This document shows, one piece after another, positions 26,056 through 34,526 of a stretch of DNA of 64,000 nt; position 1 is the first letter of the stretch, and each line of letters opens with the position of its first letter. The notes under the pieces were generated by a model. That model saw only the letters and a program-made list of their open reading frames with translations. It did not search any database and was not told the origin of the DNA. Source of the stretch: Deferribacter abyssi. Lineage in GTDB: Bacteria > Chrysiogenota > Deferribacteres > Deferribacterales > Deferribacteraceae. Made by a program: the position numbers and the translations under genes. The DNA lies in contig NZ_JAQNCS010000010.1 of NCBI RefSeq assembly GCF_049472655.1, positions 21,394 to 85,393 on the forward strand. The letters are read 5' to 3'.

Positions 26056-27135
26056 ATGGAGCAAGCATTAATTAATATTAATGATATCATTTCTAAAAAA
26101 CCTAGAACACAACTAAAACTTAATAAACCAAACTCAGTTGATAATGAAAAATTTCATAAAATTTTTAGTAATAAGCTCGATGATAATGAGGATAATAATA
26201 CAAAAGAAAATCAAGCTGATATTCAAAATATAATCTCATTTTTACAAAAGATATTAGAACAACTTAATCTGGAAATTTCAACAGAAAGTATTGAGAATAT
26301 TAAAAGTGCAGAAAATTATGCTGAAGCAAAAAAAATAATGAAAGAGATGCTGTTAGAGCTTGGGGTTTCTGATGAAGAAGTGAAAAAGATATTAAGTGAT
26401 ATTGAGAATATTAAATTTAAAAAAATAGTGAATGATGAAACTTATTTGTTGTCAGAACAGGTTGATAAGGAGGATTTAAAGAATGAGGCTGTAAATGAAA
26501 TGGAAAAAACAGTAAGGAATGCCAAAAATACACAACACATTGGTAACGTTTTAAAAAAAGGGTTAGATGCCAAGCTTGTTTTTGATAAAAAGAAACTATT
26601 ATCAGAACATTTTTTAAACATAAATAAAATAAATTTTCAAGGGAATAAACAAGAAATAGACTTTAGATCTGATCAGTCGTTGCTATATCATTCAAATAGT
26701 CAAGATAATAATGTGTTAGTTAAAGTTGAAATTAAAGTTGAAAAGCCAGCTGATATTTTGAAGTTTGTTGATTATTTGAAAATGGTAAATATCAAAGGTG
26801 GTCAAAAAATCGTTGTAAAACTTCATCCTGAGCATCTTGGAAATCTAAGAATTGAAATTAGCGATGTTAGCGGAAAAATGACAGCAAAACTTTTTGTTGA
26901 ATCTCATGAAGCAAAAAATTTACTTGTAACACAAACTGATTTAATTAGACAGCATTTAGAAGCTAAAGGAATAAATTTATCAAATATAGATTTTGGATAT
27001 TTGGCTGATGATTCACCTAAGGAGCAGTTTAATCATAGGGATGCTAAGAATAATTTTAAAAATGAAAATAGGGTTTCGGAAGAGGTTTCTATAAATAAAA
27101 AAGAGGAAGATTATAATAATGCGCTTTATGCGTAG
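26056..27135 (+). CDS. fliK: Flagellar hook-length control protein FliK
   Basis: FliK measures the hook and switches the export specificity. The N-terminal two thirds are polar and poorly conserved, as is normal. The C-terminal hook-length domain is clear (about residues 225-320, with GGQKIVVKLHPEHLGNLRIE). I chose the ATG at 26056 because GGAGG lies 7 bases before it; the upstream in-frame start at 26017 has none. It opens the flagellar cluster. Confidence 0.85.
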   Translation: MEQALININDIISKKPRTQLKLNKPNSVDNEKFHKIFSNKLDDNEDNNTKENQADIQNIISFLQKILEQLNLEISTESIENIKSAENYAEAKKIMKEMLLELGVSDEEVKKILSDIENIKFKKIVNDETYLLSEQVDKEDLKNEAVNEMEKTVRNAKNTQHIGNVLKKGLDAKLVFDKKKLLSEHFLNINKINFQGNKQEIDFRSDQSLLYHSNSQDNNVLVKVEIKVEKPADILKFVDYLKMVNIKGGQKIVVKLHPEHLGNLRIEISDVSGKMTAKLFVESHEAKNLLVTQTDLIRQHLEAKGINLSNIDFGYLADDSPKEQFNHRDAKNNFKNENRVSEEVSINKKEEDYNNALYA

Positions 27136-27144
27136 GAGGGTCAA

Positions 27145-27807
27145 ATGATTTATAATACAAATAATATAACTACCACTTTGTATTCGATGGATACTAACCG
27201 GGAGCCTAAAAAAGAGCTGGATAAAGATGATTTTTTGAATTTGCTTGTTGCTCAACTGAAATATCAGGATCCGATGAATCCTCTAGATAATAATGAGTTT
27301 ATTGCACAGACTACGCAGTTTTCATCTCTTGAACAATTAATAAATATATCTGAAAAATTTGATAAACTTATTGATGATCAAGAGAATAACAATCTAAATT
27401 TGTTTTCTGCTGTAGGGTTTATAGATAAGACAATTACTTTTTATGGCAATAAATTTAGTGCAGGGGAAAATGGTGCAGAATTGAAATTTGAATTGTCAGG
27501 TGAACCAAAAGATACTGTCATAAAAATTTATGATGAAAAAGGGGCTTTGATTAATGAAGTAAGTTTTAATGCTGTGAATGGTGAGAATTTTTTTAGCTGG
27601 GACTTAACGGATAAAAATGGTGTTAAATTACAACCAGGTTATTATTCATACCAAGTAATTGCAAAAGATAGTGATGGAAATGAAATACCGGTAAGGCTAT
27701 ATTCTTCCGGTAAAGTAATCGGTATTCTAAAAGATGGTAATGATACTTTATTTGATTTGGGTTTTACACATGTTAAACCTGAAGAAATAGTTTCCGTATA
27801 TAATTAA
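27145..27807 (+). CDS. flgD: Flagellar hook assembly scaffold FlgD
   Basis: FlgD caps the growing hook. The conserved N-terminal block DDFLNLLVAQLKYQDPMNPL and the FIAQTTQFSSLEQL stretch are present, followed by a FlgD tudor/Ig-like region (FSWDLTDKNGVKLQPGYYSY). It is 220 residues. It lies between fliK and flgE, the common order. Confidence 0.93.
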   Translation: MIYNTNNITTTLYSMDTNREPKKELDKDDFLNLLVAQLKYQDPMNPLDNNEFIAQTTQFSSLEQLINISEKFDKLIDDQENNNLNLFSAVGFIDKTITFYGNKFSAGENGAELKFELSGEPKDTVIKIYDEKGALINEVSFNAVNGENFFSWDLTDKNGVKLQPGYYSYQVIAKDSDGNEIPVRLYSSGKVIGILKDGNDTLFDLGFTHVKPEEIVSVYN

Positions 27808-27826
27808 GAATTTTGGAGGTGTATAG

Positions 27827-30298
27827 ATGCTAAGGTCATTATATGCAGGAATTACTGGGTTGAATGAGCATCAAAAAAGTATGGACGTTATTGGTAATAA
27901 CATAGCTAATGTGAACACAGTAGGATATAAAACTTCTAGAATTATATTTCAGGATTTGTTAAGTCAAACAATTAGTGGTGGAAAAGCACCTGCAGGGAAT
28001 CTTGGTGGGATTAATCCAAAACAAATTGGGACAGGAACTTCAACAGCGTCTGTTGATACAATTTTTACTCAAGGGACTCTTCAAAATACAGGTGTTACGA
28101 CAGATATGGCAATACAGGGGAATGGTTTTTTTGTTGTAAGAAGTGAGAATGAAAACCAAATGTATTATACAAGGGCAGGAAATTTCACTTTTGATAAAGA
28201 TGGGTATCTTGTAACTCCTGATGGTTTTATAGTTCAGGGATGGATGGCTGATGCTACAACTGGTGAAATATTAACAGATACAGAGGTTTCTGACATTCAG
28301 CTTTCTTCTGCTTATACAAGTGTACCTGCAAGGGCTACTGAAAATGTCTCACTTGTTGGAAATCTTGATACCAGAGCTGAACCAACTATTTTAGAATTTC
28401 AACCAATGATGACAACTGCTGCAGATAATGATAATATTTTTGATCTTTTTAGTTCAGAGGGCTTAAAATTAGATCTTGTGGATGGTGAACCTGTTAGGAT
28501 AAAAGCACATGCTACTGAAATAACAGATATGGCTGCAGTATATAATTCAAGTGATGTGAGTATAGGTTTAGATTCAAATCCAACATTAAATTTAATTGTA
28601 AACGGTAATAGCTATACACTTACATATTCATCTAATTCTACAGCTGATACGGCAAGTAATGACTATTTGTTTCATTCACTCCAAGGACTGGCTGCAGAGC
28701 TAAAAAATATTTTAGAAACAGAAGCAGGAGCTGGAAACAATTATAATGTTACAATAAATAGTGGGAAAATTTTAATAGAGAGAGATTCTGCGAATAGTGA
28801 TACAACGGTTATTAACTCATTCTCAGGAAATGCGAATCTTGCTGCTTTGCTTCAACCTCTTGTTGGAACTTATTCTTCTGTTACAGCAAGTAGAAGCAGT
28901 GATGAAATTTTCTATGAGAAAATCTTAAATGCTGGAAGTGATTTTACTAATTTGGGAGAATTGGCAGTTCAGATACAAAATGCTATTAGTAATAATGTGT
29001 CGTCTGGTTTTACAGTAGATTATAATACAACAAATGTAGGCAAGTTTACATACTTAAATACAGGTATAGGTGCATATGACATTACAGGCTTTACAATAGA
29101 TAAAGCTTATAGTGGTACTGTCTTTGAGTCCAATATGGTTACTACAAATACAATATCTGCTGGTAATTCTGCTGAAAGTAATTTATTTTTGAGATATGCG
29201 AAAGAAACTGATTCTTTGGATAATTTATACACTAACTCTGGAACACCTCTTGGTCTTGATACAAATGCAACAATTCAATTTGATGCACAAATTGGAGGCA
29301 ATCCACCTAATGGGAATGGCGTTAGTAATATAAGTGTAGCTGGTAATACGATTGGTGATTTAATGAATGCTCTTGAAGGATATATGGGTATACCAGCTAA
29401 CAGTATTGAAATTGTGGATGGAAAAATTAAAGTTACTGGGGAAAAAGGTGTGCCAAATAGTATTGATTATATAAACTTTACAGCAACAGGCCCTGGTTCT
29501 TACACCACCTTTGTTGACTATATGAAGTATCAAACCTTACAAAATGCTTCAGGTGGTCAACTCATTACAAGTCAGACAATTTATGATGCTCAGGGTAATC
29601 CTCATGTTGTCAATTATGATTTTACACTTTTTGATGAAGCTAACAATGAGTGGATGCTGACCATAACACCTGCAGATAATGCCGATTCCATAACAATCGA
29701 TGGAACTACAGGTAACTCAGTTATTGTAAGATTTAATCAAGATGGATCATTTCAAGGAGTATATGATCTTTTTACAAATAACATATTATCTAATTTGGCC
29801 TTTACACTTTCTCCTGGCAACGGTGCTTCTGTTATAAGTGGAGTAAATGTAAATTTAGGGACTTCAGGGAATTATGATGGGATGACATTGTCAGCTGCTC
29901 CTTCAACAATTACTGAAACTGATCAGGATGGTTATCCGATGGGGGCACTGGAAAGATTATCTGTTAATGATGCTGGAGAAATTGTAGGTTCTTATACTAA
30001 TGGTGAGATAAAGTTGATTGCACAAGTGGGAGTAGCAATTTTTACTAATCAGGAAGGTCTTTTGAAAGTAGGAGATACGTTGTTTGCTGAAACGCCAAAC
30101 TCTGGACAGGCAGCAATCGGTCGTGCATCTACAGGAGGTAGAGGTACTATTGCTTCTGGTGCTCTTGAAAACTCCAATGTTGATCTTGCAAGAGAGTTTG
30201 TAAACATGATTACAACTCAAAGGGGGTTTCAGGCCAATTCAAGAGTTATTACAACCAGTGATGAACTGTTACAGGAATTGATGAATTTGAAGAGGTAA
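27827..30298 (+). CDS. flgE: Flagellar hook protein FlgE, large form
   Basis: FlgE builds the hook. Both ends match flagellar rod/hook proteins: MLRSLYAGITGLNEHQKSMD with NNIANVNTVGYKTSR at the start, and NVDLAREFVNMITTQRGFQA with SRVITTSDELLQELMNL at the end. The 823-residue length is about twice that of enteric FlgE; the extra is in the central, surface-exposed region (roughly residues 190-560). It is the last gene before a new promoter for motA. Confidence 0.92.
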   Translation: MLRSLYAGITGLNEHQKSMDVIGNNIANVNTVGYKTSRIIFQDLLSQTISGGKAPAGNLGGINPKQIGTGTSTASVDTIFTQGTLQNTGVTTDMAIQGNGFFVVRSENENQMYYTRAGNFTFDKDGYLVTPDGFIVQGWMADATTGEILTDTEVSDIQLSSAYTSVPARATENVSLVGNLDTRAEPTILEFQPMMTTAADNDNIFDLFSSEGLKLDLVDGEPVRIKAHATEITDMAAVYNSSDVSIGLDSNPTLNLIVNGNSYTLTYSSNSTADTASNDYLFHSLQGLAAELKNILETEAGAGNNYNVTINSGKILIERDSANSDTTVINSFSGNANLAALLQPLVGTYSSVTASRSSDEIFYEKILNAGSDFTNLGELAVQIQNAISNNVSSGFTVDYNTTNVGKFTYLNTGIGAYDITGFTIDKAYSGTVFESNMVTTNTISAGNSAESNLFLRYAKETDSLDNLYTNSGTPLGLDTNATIQFDAQIGGNPPNGNGVSNISVAGNTIGDLMNALEGYMGIPANSIEIVDGKIKVTGEKGVPNSIDYINFTATGPGSYTTFVDYMKYQTLQNASGGQLITSQTIYDAQGNPHVVNYDFTLFDEANNEWMLTITPADNADSITIDGTTGNSVIVRFNQDGSFQGVYDLFTNNILSNLAFTLSPGNGASVISGVNVNLGTSGNYDGMTLSAAPSTITETDQDGYPMGALERLSVNDAGEIVGSYTNGEIKLIAQVGVAIFTNQEGLLKVGDTLFAETPNSGQAAIGRASTGGRGTIASGALENSNVDLAREFVNMITTQRGFQANSRVITTSDELLQELMNLKR

Positions 30299-30339
30299 AA
30301 TGATGATTGATATTTCGTTTTTATCCGTATAAATTTTCT

Positions 30340-30368
30340 TTGAAAGTTATTGTTTTTTTAATTATAAT
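30340..30368 (+). promoter_or_regulatory. Sigma-70-type promoter before motA
   Basis: TTGAAA at 30340-30345 and TATAAT at 30363-30368 are exactly 17 bases apart. The predicted start lies just before or in the motA ribosome site (AGGAG at 30374-30378), so the leader would be very short. It suggests motAB and the genes after it can be expressed apart from flgE. Confidence 0.65.
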
Positions 30369-30387
30369 TTCTTAGGAGTGGGATGAT

Positions 30388-31152
30388 ATGGATATAGCTA
30401 CCCTTATTGGTATTGTTCTTGCTTATGTATTAGTGTTTATATCTCTTTTAATGGGACCTGGCGTAGGGGTGTATATTGATATCCCCTCTGTGTTAATCGT
30501 TATTGGTGGTACATTTGGTATAATTTTTATGAACTATCCAATGAATAAGGTTTTTAACATTATTGCGATTGTTATGAAAACATTTCTTTTTAAAGCAGAA
30601 GATCCTGCAAAACTTATAGAGCAGCTAGTTAATTTTGCAGTTAGAGCAAGAAGAGATGGGATTTTAGCCTTGGAATCTGCTGAAAATGAGATTAGTGATG
30701 AGTTTTTGAAAAAAGGGATTAGGCTGGCTGTTGATGGTACTGAACCTGAAGTAATAAAATCTATTTTAGAGACAGAATTATCTTATATGGAAGAAAGGCA
30801 TAAAGAGGGTGTTGGAATACTTGAAAGCATTGCAGGTTTTGCTCCAGCTATGGGGATGATTGGTACTCTGATTGGTTTGGTAGCAATGCTTCAAACTATG
30901 AGTGATCCCAGTTCTATTGGTCCAGCAATGGCTGTGGCATTGCTTACAACATTTTATGGAGCAATAATTGCTAACCTTTTTGCTTCACCATTGGCTGGTA
31001 AATTGAAAACTCGTTCTGCAGAGGAAATTTTATTGAGGGAAATAATGATTGCTGGTATTATGGCTATACAAGCTGGAGATAACCCAAGAATAGTGGAGCA
31101 AAAGCTTAATGCATATCTTCCTCCAAAAATGAGAAAATCACAGTTTGAATAG
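30388..31152 (+). CDS. motA: Flagellar motor stator protein MotA
   Basis: MotA forms the five-subunit ring of the stator. Four membrane helices are visible, with the large cytoplasmic loop between helices 2 and 3 (residues about 55-145), and the conserved GFAPAMGMIGTLIGLVAMLQ segment. It is 254 residues and is followed 8 bases later by motB. Confidence 0.92.
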   Translation: MDIATLIGIVLAYVLVFISLLMGPGVGVYIDIPSVLIVIGGTFGIIFMNYPMNKVFNIIAIVMKTFLFKAEDPAKLIEQLVNFAVRARRDGILALESAENEISDEFLKKGIRLAVDGTEPEVIKSILETELSYMEERHKEGVGILESIAGFAPAMGMIGTLIGLVAMLQTMSDPSSIGPAMAVALLTTFYGAIIANLFASPLAGKLKTRSAEEILLREIMIAGIMAIQAGDNPRIVEQKLNAYLPPKMRKSQFE

Positions 31153-31159
31153 GTGATAT

Positions 31160-31909
31160 ATGGCAGAAAAAAAATGTGAAGAATGTAAAGCTGGAGCTCC
31201 AGAGTGGATGGTAACATTTTCGGATATGACAACATTGCTTTTGACTTTTTTTGTTTTGCTTTTATCAATGGCGTCCCTTGATCAGAGGAAGATAAAAGAA
31301 GCTCTTGGCTCTCTTCAGGGTGCACTTGGCGTACTTGAAGCAGGTAGAAAGTCAGAAATGGGAAAGGAAGAGATATTGTCAAAGATGGATTTTGTGCAGC
31401 AGATAAAAAAGACCCAAAATCAGATGTTAGCAGGGTTGAGGAATTATATAGAACAGGCTAATCTTAGCAGTCAGATTTCGGTAGTAAAAACAGATAAAGG
31501 TATTTCTGTAAGAATAATGGACTCTGTATTGTTCGAACCTGGGAGTGCTGATATTTTACCTTCTGCTATACCAATTCTTGAAAAGCTTGCGGCAGTAATG
31601 AGAGATACTCCTTACAATATTTTAGTAGAAGGTCATACTGATGACATACCTATTCATACTCCGAAATTTCCTTCAAACTGGGAGCTTTCTACGGCTCGAG
31701 CTGTATCAATTGTTAAGTTTTTAATAAGTAAAGGAGTAAAGCCTGAAAAACTTAGCGCTGCAGGATATGCTCAATATCATCCTTTAGTACCGAATATTAC
31801 TCCAGAAAATAGAGCTAAAAATAGAAGAGTTGAGATTAATTTTGTAAGTCCTGAGCTCGCTGAATCAAATAAAAATATCTTTGAAGAAAATAATAGTGGA
31901 GGTTTTTAA
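31160..31909 (+). CDS. motB: Flagellar motor stator protein MotB
   Basis: MotB anchors the stator to peptidoglycan and carries the ion-binding Asp. That Asp is in WMVTFSDMTTLLLTFFVLLL (about residue 21). An OmpA-like peptidoglycan-binding domain follows (VEGHTDDIPIHT, NWELSTARAVSIVKFL, NRRVEINF). The stop abuts the fliL start. Confidence 0.93.
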   Translation: MAEKKCEECKAGAPEWMVTFSDMTTLLLTFFVLLLSMASLDQRKIKEALGSLQGALGVLEAGRKSEMGKEEILSKMDFVQQIKKTQNQMLAGLRNYIEQANLSSQISVVKTDKGISVRIMDSVLFEPGSADILPSAIPILEKLAAVMRDTPYNILVEGHTDDIPIHTPKFPSNWELSTARAVSIVKFLISKGVKPEKLSAAGYAQYHPLVPNITPENRAKNRRVEINFVSPELAESNKNIFEENNSGGF

Positions 31910-32415
31910 TGGCAGAAGAGGATAAAAATACTCAAGAACAAGAAGAAGGTGGTAAAAAGAAGAAAAAGTCAAAGTTATTTATTATTATAATATTAGTTGT
32001 TGTGTTACTTGCTGGTGGAGGTGCTGCTTATTTCTTTTTGGTAAAGGGTAAAGCAGATAAAAATGGTGGAGATAAAACAAAGGAGAAAAAGCAATCTAAA
32101 GTAGATTCTGGGATTGGACCGTTGTATTCTCTTGATACATTTATAGTTAATCTTGCAGATCCTGGAGGTACAAGGTATTTGAAGGTTACTATGCAGCTTG
32201 AGCTTGATAGTGAGAAGCTTCAGGAAGAAATGGATAAAAGAAAGCCTCAAATTAGGGATGTAATTCTGACAGTTTTATCCTCTAAAACATATGCTGAGGT
32301 TAGTACTGCTCAAGGAAAGCTTGCGTTAAAACAGGAACTAATAAGGAGAATAAATCTTATTTTAACGACTGGAGCAATAAGAAATATCTATTTTACAGAG
32401 TTTGTTGCACAATAG
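31909..32415 (+). CDS. fliL: Flagellar basal-body protein FliL
   Basis: FliL surrounds the stator and supports torque. The protein has a basic, charged N-terminus, one membrane helix (about residues 24-45), a Lys-rich spacer and the FliL periplasmic domain (YSLDTFIVNLADPGGTRYLKV, and KPQIRDVILTVLSSK). At 168 residues it is typical. It is immediately after motB. Confidence 0.9.
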   Translation: MAEEDKNTQEQEEGGKKKKKSKLFIIIILVVVLLAGGGAAYFFLVKGKADKNGGDKTKEKKQSKVDSGIGPLYSLDTFIVNLADPGGTRYLKVTMQLELDSEKLQEEMDKRKPQIRDVILTVLSSKTYAEVSTAQGKLALKQELIRRINLILTTGAIRNIYFTEFVAQ

Positions 32416-32422
32416 GTGGAAG

Positions 32423-32713
32423 ATGAAAAATAATATAAGTAAGATAAAAAAGGAGTTTGGAGAAGTAATATTAGATGTAATAGTAGAGTTGGGAAGAGAA
32501 AAAATTACAATTCAAGAAATGCTGGCTTGGCATAGTGGTTCAATTGTAAAGTTAAATAAAACTTCAGGAGAAGCAGTAGATATACTAGTGGCTAATCGAC
32601 CAATAGCCAAAGGTGAGGTTATGGTGATTGATGAAAAATTTGCTGTAAGAATTTCAGATATTTATACATTAGAAAACATTATAGACAAGAAAAGAGATGG
32701 ACTTTATGATTAA
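32423..32713 (+). CDS. fliN: Flagellar switch protein FliN
   Basis: The product is essentially one SpoA domain, with VIVELGREKITIQEMLAWHSGSIV and ANRPIAKGEVMVIDEKFAVRI, ending in RISDI. I chose ATG 32423, which follows AGGTGGA, and this gives 96 residues. FliN forms the base of the C-ring. No fliM is seen next to it. It overlaps fliO by 17 bases. Confidence 0.85.
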   Translation: MKNNISKIKKEFGEVILDVIVELGREKITIQEMLAWHSGSIVKLNKTSGEAVDILVANRPIAKGEVMVIDEKFAVRISDIYTLENIIDKKRDGLYD

Positions 32714-33482
32714 AAAAATCATTTTAGTTTTATTTTTTTTTCTGGTAACTTTTAGTGTTTGGTGTTTTGATTATGATGTAAAAGAAAATTATATGCTGAT
32801 AGATATTAAATTTAAAAATACTCCTAAGCTTATTGATAAAAAAATAAATAGAAACACGTTTTTTTATTTAATTAGTGGTGTAAAAGGTGAGCAGTTTAAA
32901 CGGGAGTTTTTAGGTTTACCAGTATCATATGTAAAAGGATACTATGATACAAGCGGAAAGTATTATATAGAGATAAGTTATATAAAGAAAGTTGTGGAGC
33001 CATCTTATAGCATTAAAGGTAATAAAATGGAGATAAAAATTCCATTTAAAGATGGTGGCAGTGCTGAAAATAAAACTAATTCAATGAGTCCATATATTCG
33101 TATAATTGTGGGACTTATTATTGTCTTAATAATGATTGTTTTATCTTTTATAATGTTAAAATTTTTGTATAGAAAAAAACTGCATCAGGTTGTTCCTGGT
33201 GTTGGACGTGTTTTGGGTAAAATGGATTTGATGCCTGGTATTTCACTATTATTTGTGGAATTGGGTTCAATACTTTATATTTTGGCTTATACTAATGCTT
33301 CAGTTACGATTATTGATAAACTCACAGATGAAGAGGAAATTAGTAAGATAAAAAAAGGGTTTTCCAAATATCATGATTTTTCAAGTTATTTGCGTTTTTT
33401 TGGTAAAAGAGTCACAAAAGAAGATATGGAAATTACTAAAACAATTGTAAGGGAGAAGGTTGAATCGTTAAGAAAAAAATAA
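32697..33482 (+). CDS. fliO: FliO-like flagellar export component
   Basis: The position between fliN and fliP fits FliO, which helps assemble the FliP ring. There is a signal-like helix at the N-terminus, a periplasmic part of about 100 residues, a second membrane helix (about residues 137-160), and a cytoplasmic FliO-type domain (LHQVVPGVGRVLGKM, LLFVELGSILYILAYTN). ATG 32706 is an alternative start. At 261 residues it is longer than enteric FliO. It ends in a run of seven A inside AGAAAAAAATAA. Confidence 0.72.
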   Translation: MDFMIKKIILVLFFFLVTFSVWCFDYDVKENYMLIDIKFKNTPKLIDKKINRNTFFYLISGVKGEQFKREFLGLPVSYVKGYYDTSGKYYIEISYIKKVVEPSYSIKGNKMEIKIPFKDGGSAENKTNSMSPYIRIIVGLIIVLIMIVLSFIMLKFLYRKKLHQVVPGVGRVLGKMDLMPGISLLFVELGSILYILAYTNASVTIIDKLTDEEEISKIKKGFSKYHDFSSYLRFFGKRVTKEDMEITKTIVREKVESLRKK

Positions 33483-34219
33483 TTCTGCATATATGCTTAT
33501 TAATTATTTTTTCATCTGTTTACGTTTGTGCTGCAGATAATATCCCTTTACCTACATTCCGTTTTGGTGTAGAGACTGCTAAGAATCCAAACGATGTAGC
33601 TGTTACTTTACAAATTATTTTTTTATTAACTATTCTTACTTTAGCTCCGGCAATATTACTAATGGTCACATCTTTTACAAGGATAATTATTGTATTTTCT
33701 TTTTTAAGAAGTGCGTTGGGAACACAGCAATCTCCACCAAATCAGGTTTTAATAGGTCTTGCACTATTTCTTACTTTTTTCATTATGTCTCCAGTTTTTA
33801 GTGAAATGAATAAAAAAGCTTTGCAACCATATTTAAGTGGGAAACTAACTTTTACTCAGGCTCTTGTTGAGGCAAAAAAACCGTTGAGGGAATTTTTATT
33901 AAAAAATACTCGGAAAAAAGAATTGCTTACATTTATTGAGATAGCAAAAATAAAAAGGCCCAAGACTCCAGATGATATTCCAGATACTGTGATTATTCCA
34001 GCATTTATTACAAGTGAACTACAAACGGCTTTTGAAATAGGTTTTTTACTGTTTTTACCATTTTTAGTTATTGATTTTGTAGTAGCAAGTGTTTTATTGT
34101 CAATGGGTATGATGATGCTTCCTCCTGTTATGATATCGTTACCTTTCAAGATTTTGTTATTTGTATTAGTTGATGGATGGGGACTAATAGTTGGTTCATT
34201 AGTAAGAAGTTTTTATTAG
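33464..34219 (+). CDS. fliP: Flagellar export protein FliP, with no standard start codon
   Basis: FliP forms the core of the export gate. The frame is clearly FliP: TSFTRIIIVFSFLRSALGTQ, SPPNQVLIGLALFLTFFIMS and VTSELQTAFEIGF-like blocks (ITSELQTAFEIGFLLF). The first ATG (33662) would remove the signal peptide and first membrane helix. The frame continues upstream without a stop to 33464 and reads a Lys-rich start, a hydrophobic signal and a first helix (LQIIFLLTILTLAPAILLM), as FliP should. No ATG, GTG or TTG occurs there. ATC 33464, 8 bases after GGGAG, is my best start; a -1 frameshift from fliO is the alternative. Confidence 0.8.
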   Translation: MVKKKIILHICLLIIFSSVYVCAADNIPLPTFRFGVETAKNPNDVAVTLQIIFLLTILTLAPAILLMVTSFTRIIIVFSFLRSALGTQQSPPNQVLIGLALFLTFFIMSPVFSEMNKKALQPYLSGKLTFTQALVEAKKPLREFLLKNTRKKELLTFIEIAKIKRPKTPDDIPDTVIIPAFITSELQTAFEIGFLLFLPFLVIDFVVASVLLSMGMMMLPPVMISLPFKILLFVLVDGWGLIVGSLVRSFY

Positions 34220-34242
34220 TAGTATAAAATATAAGGTTGAAA

Positions 34243-34518
34243 ATGACTGTAGACTTTGTTATTGAAATAACCACAAAGACATTGGAGCTAACGTTGATGA
34301 TTGCAGCACCCATGCTAATTTTTGGATTGGTTGTTGGTTTGATAATAAGTATATTTCAGGCTGTAACACAAATACAAGAGATGACATTAACATTCATCCC
34401 TAAGATCCTAGCTGTTGTTGTTGCTCTGATAATTTTTTTCCCATGGATAATTGATAAGTTGATTAGTTTTACTGTCAGTATTATAAACAATATTCCAATT
34501 TATATAGGGAAATTCTAG
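34243..34518 (+). CDS. fliQ: Flagellar export protein FliQ
   Basis: FliQ is a two-helix export-gate protein. The 91-residue product has VGLIISIFQAVTQIQEMTLTFIPKI, the conserved loop between two membrane helices. The ATG at 34243, after ATAAGG, is preferred to a TTG two codons earlier. It lies 23 bases after fliP. FliR and FlhB are not in the window. Confidence 0.92.
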   Translation: MTVDFVIEITTKTLELTLMIAAPMLIFGLVVGLIISIFQAVTQIQEMTLTFIPKILAVVVALIIFFPWIIDKLISFTVSIINNIPIYIGKF

Positions 34519-34526
34519 GAGTTGTT

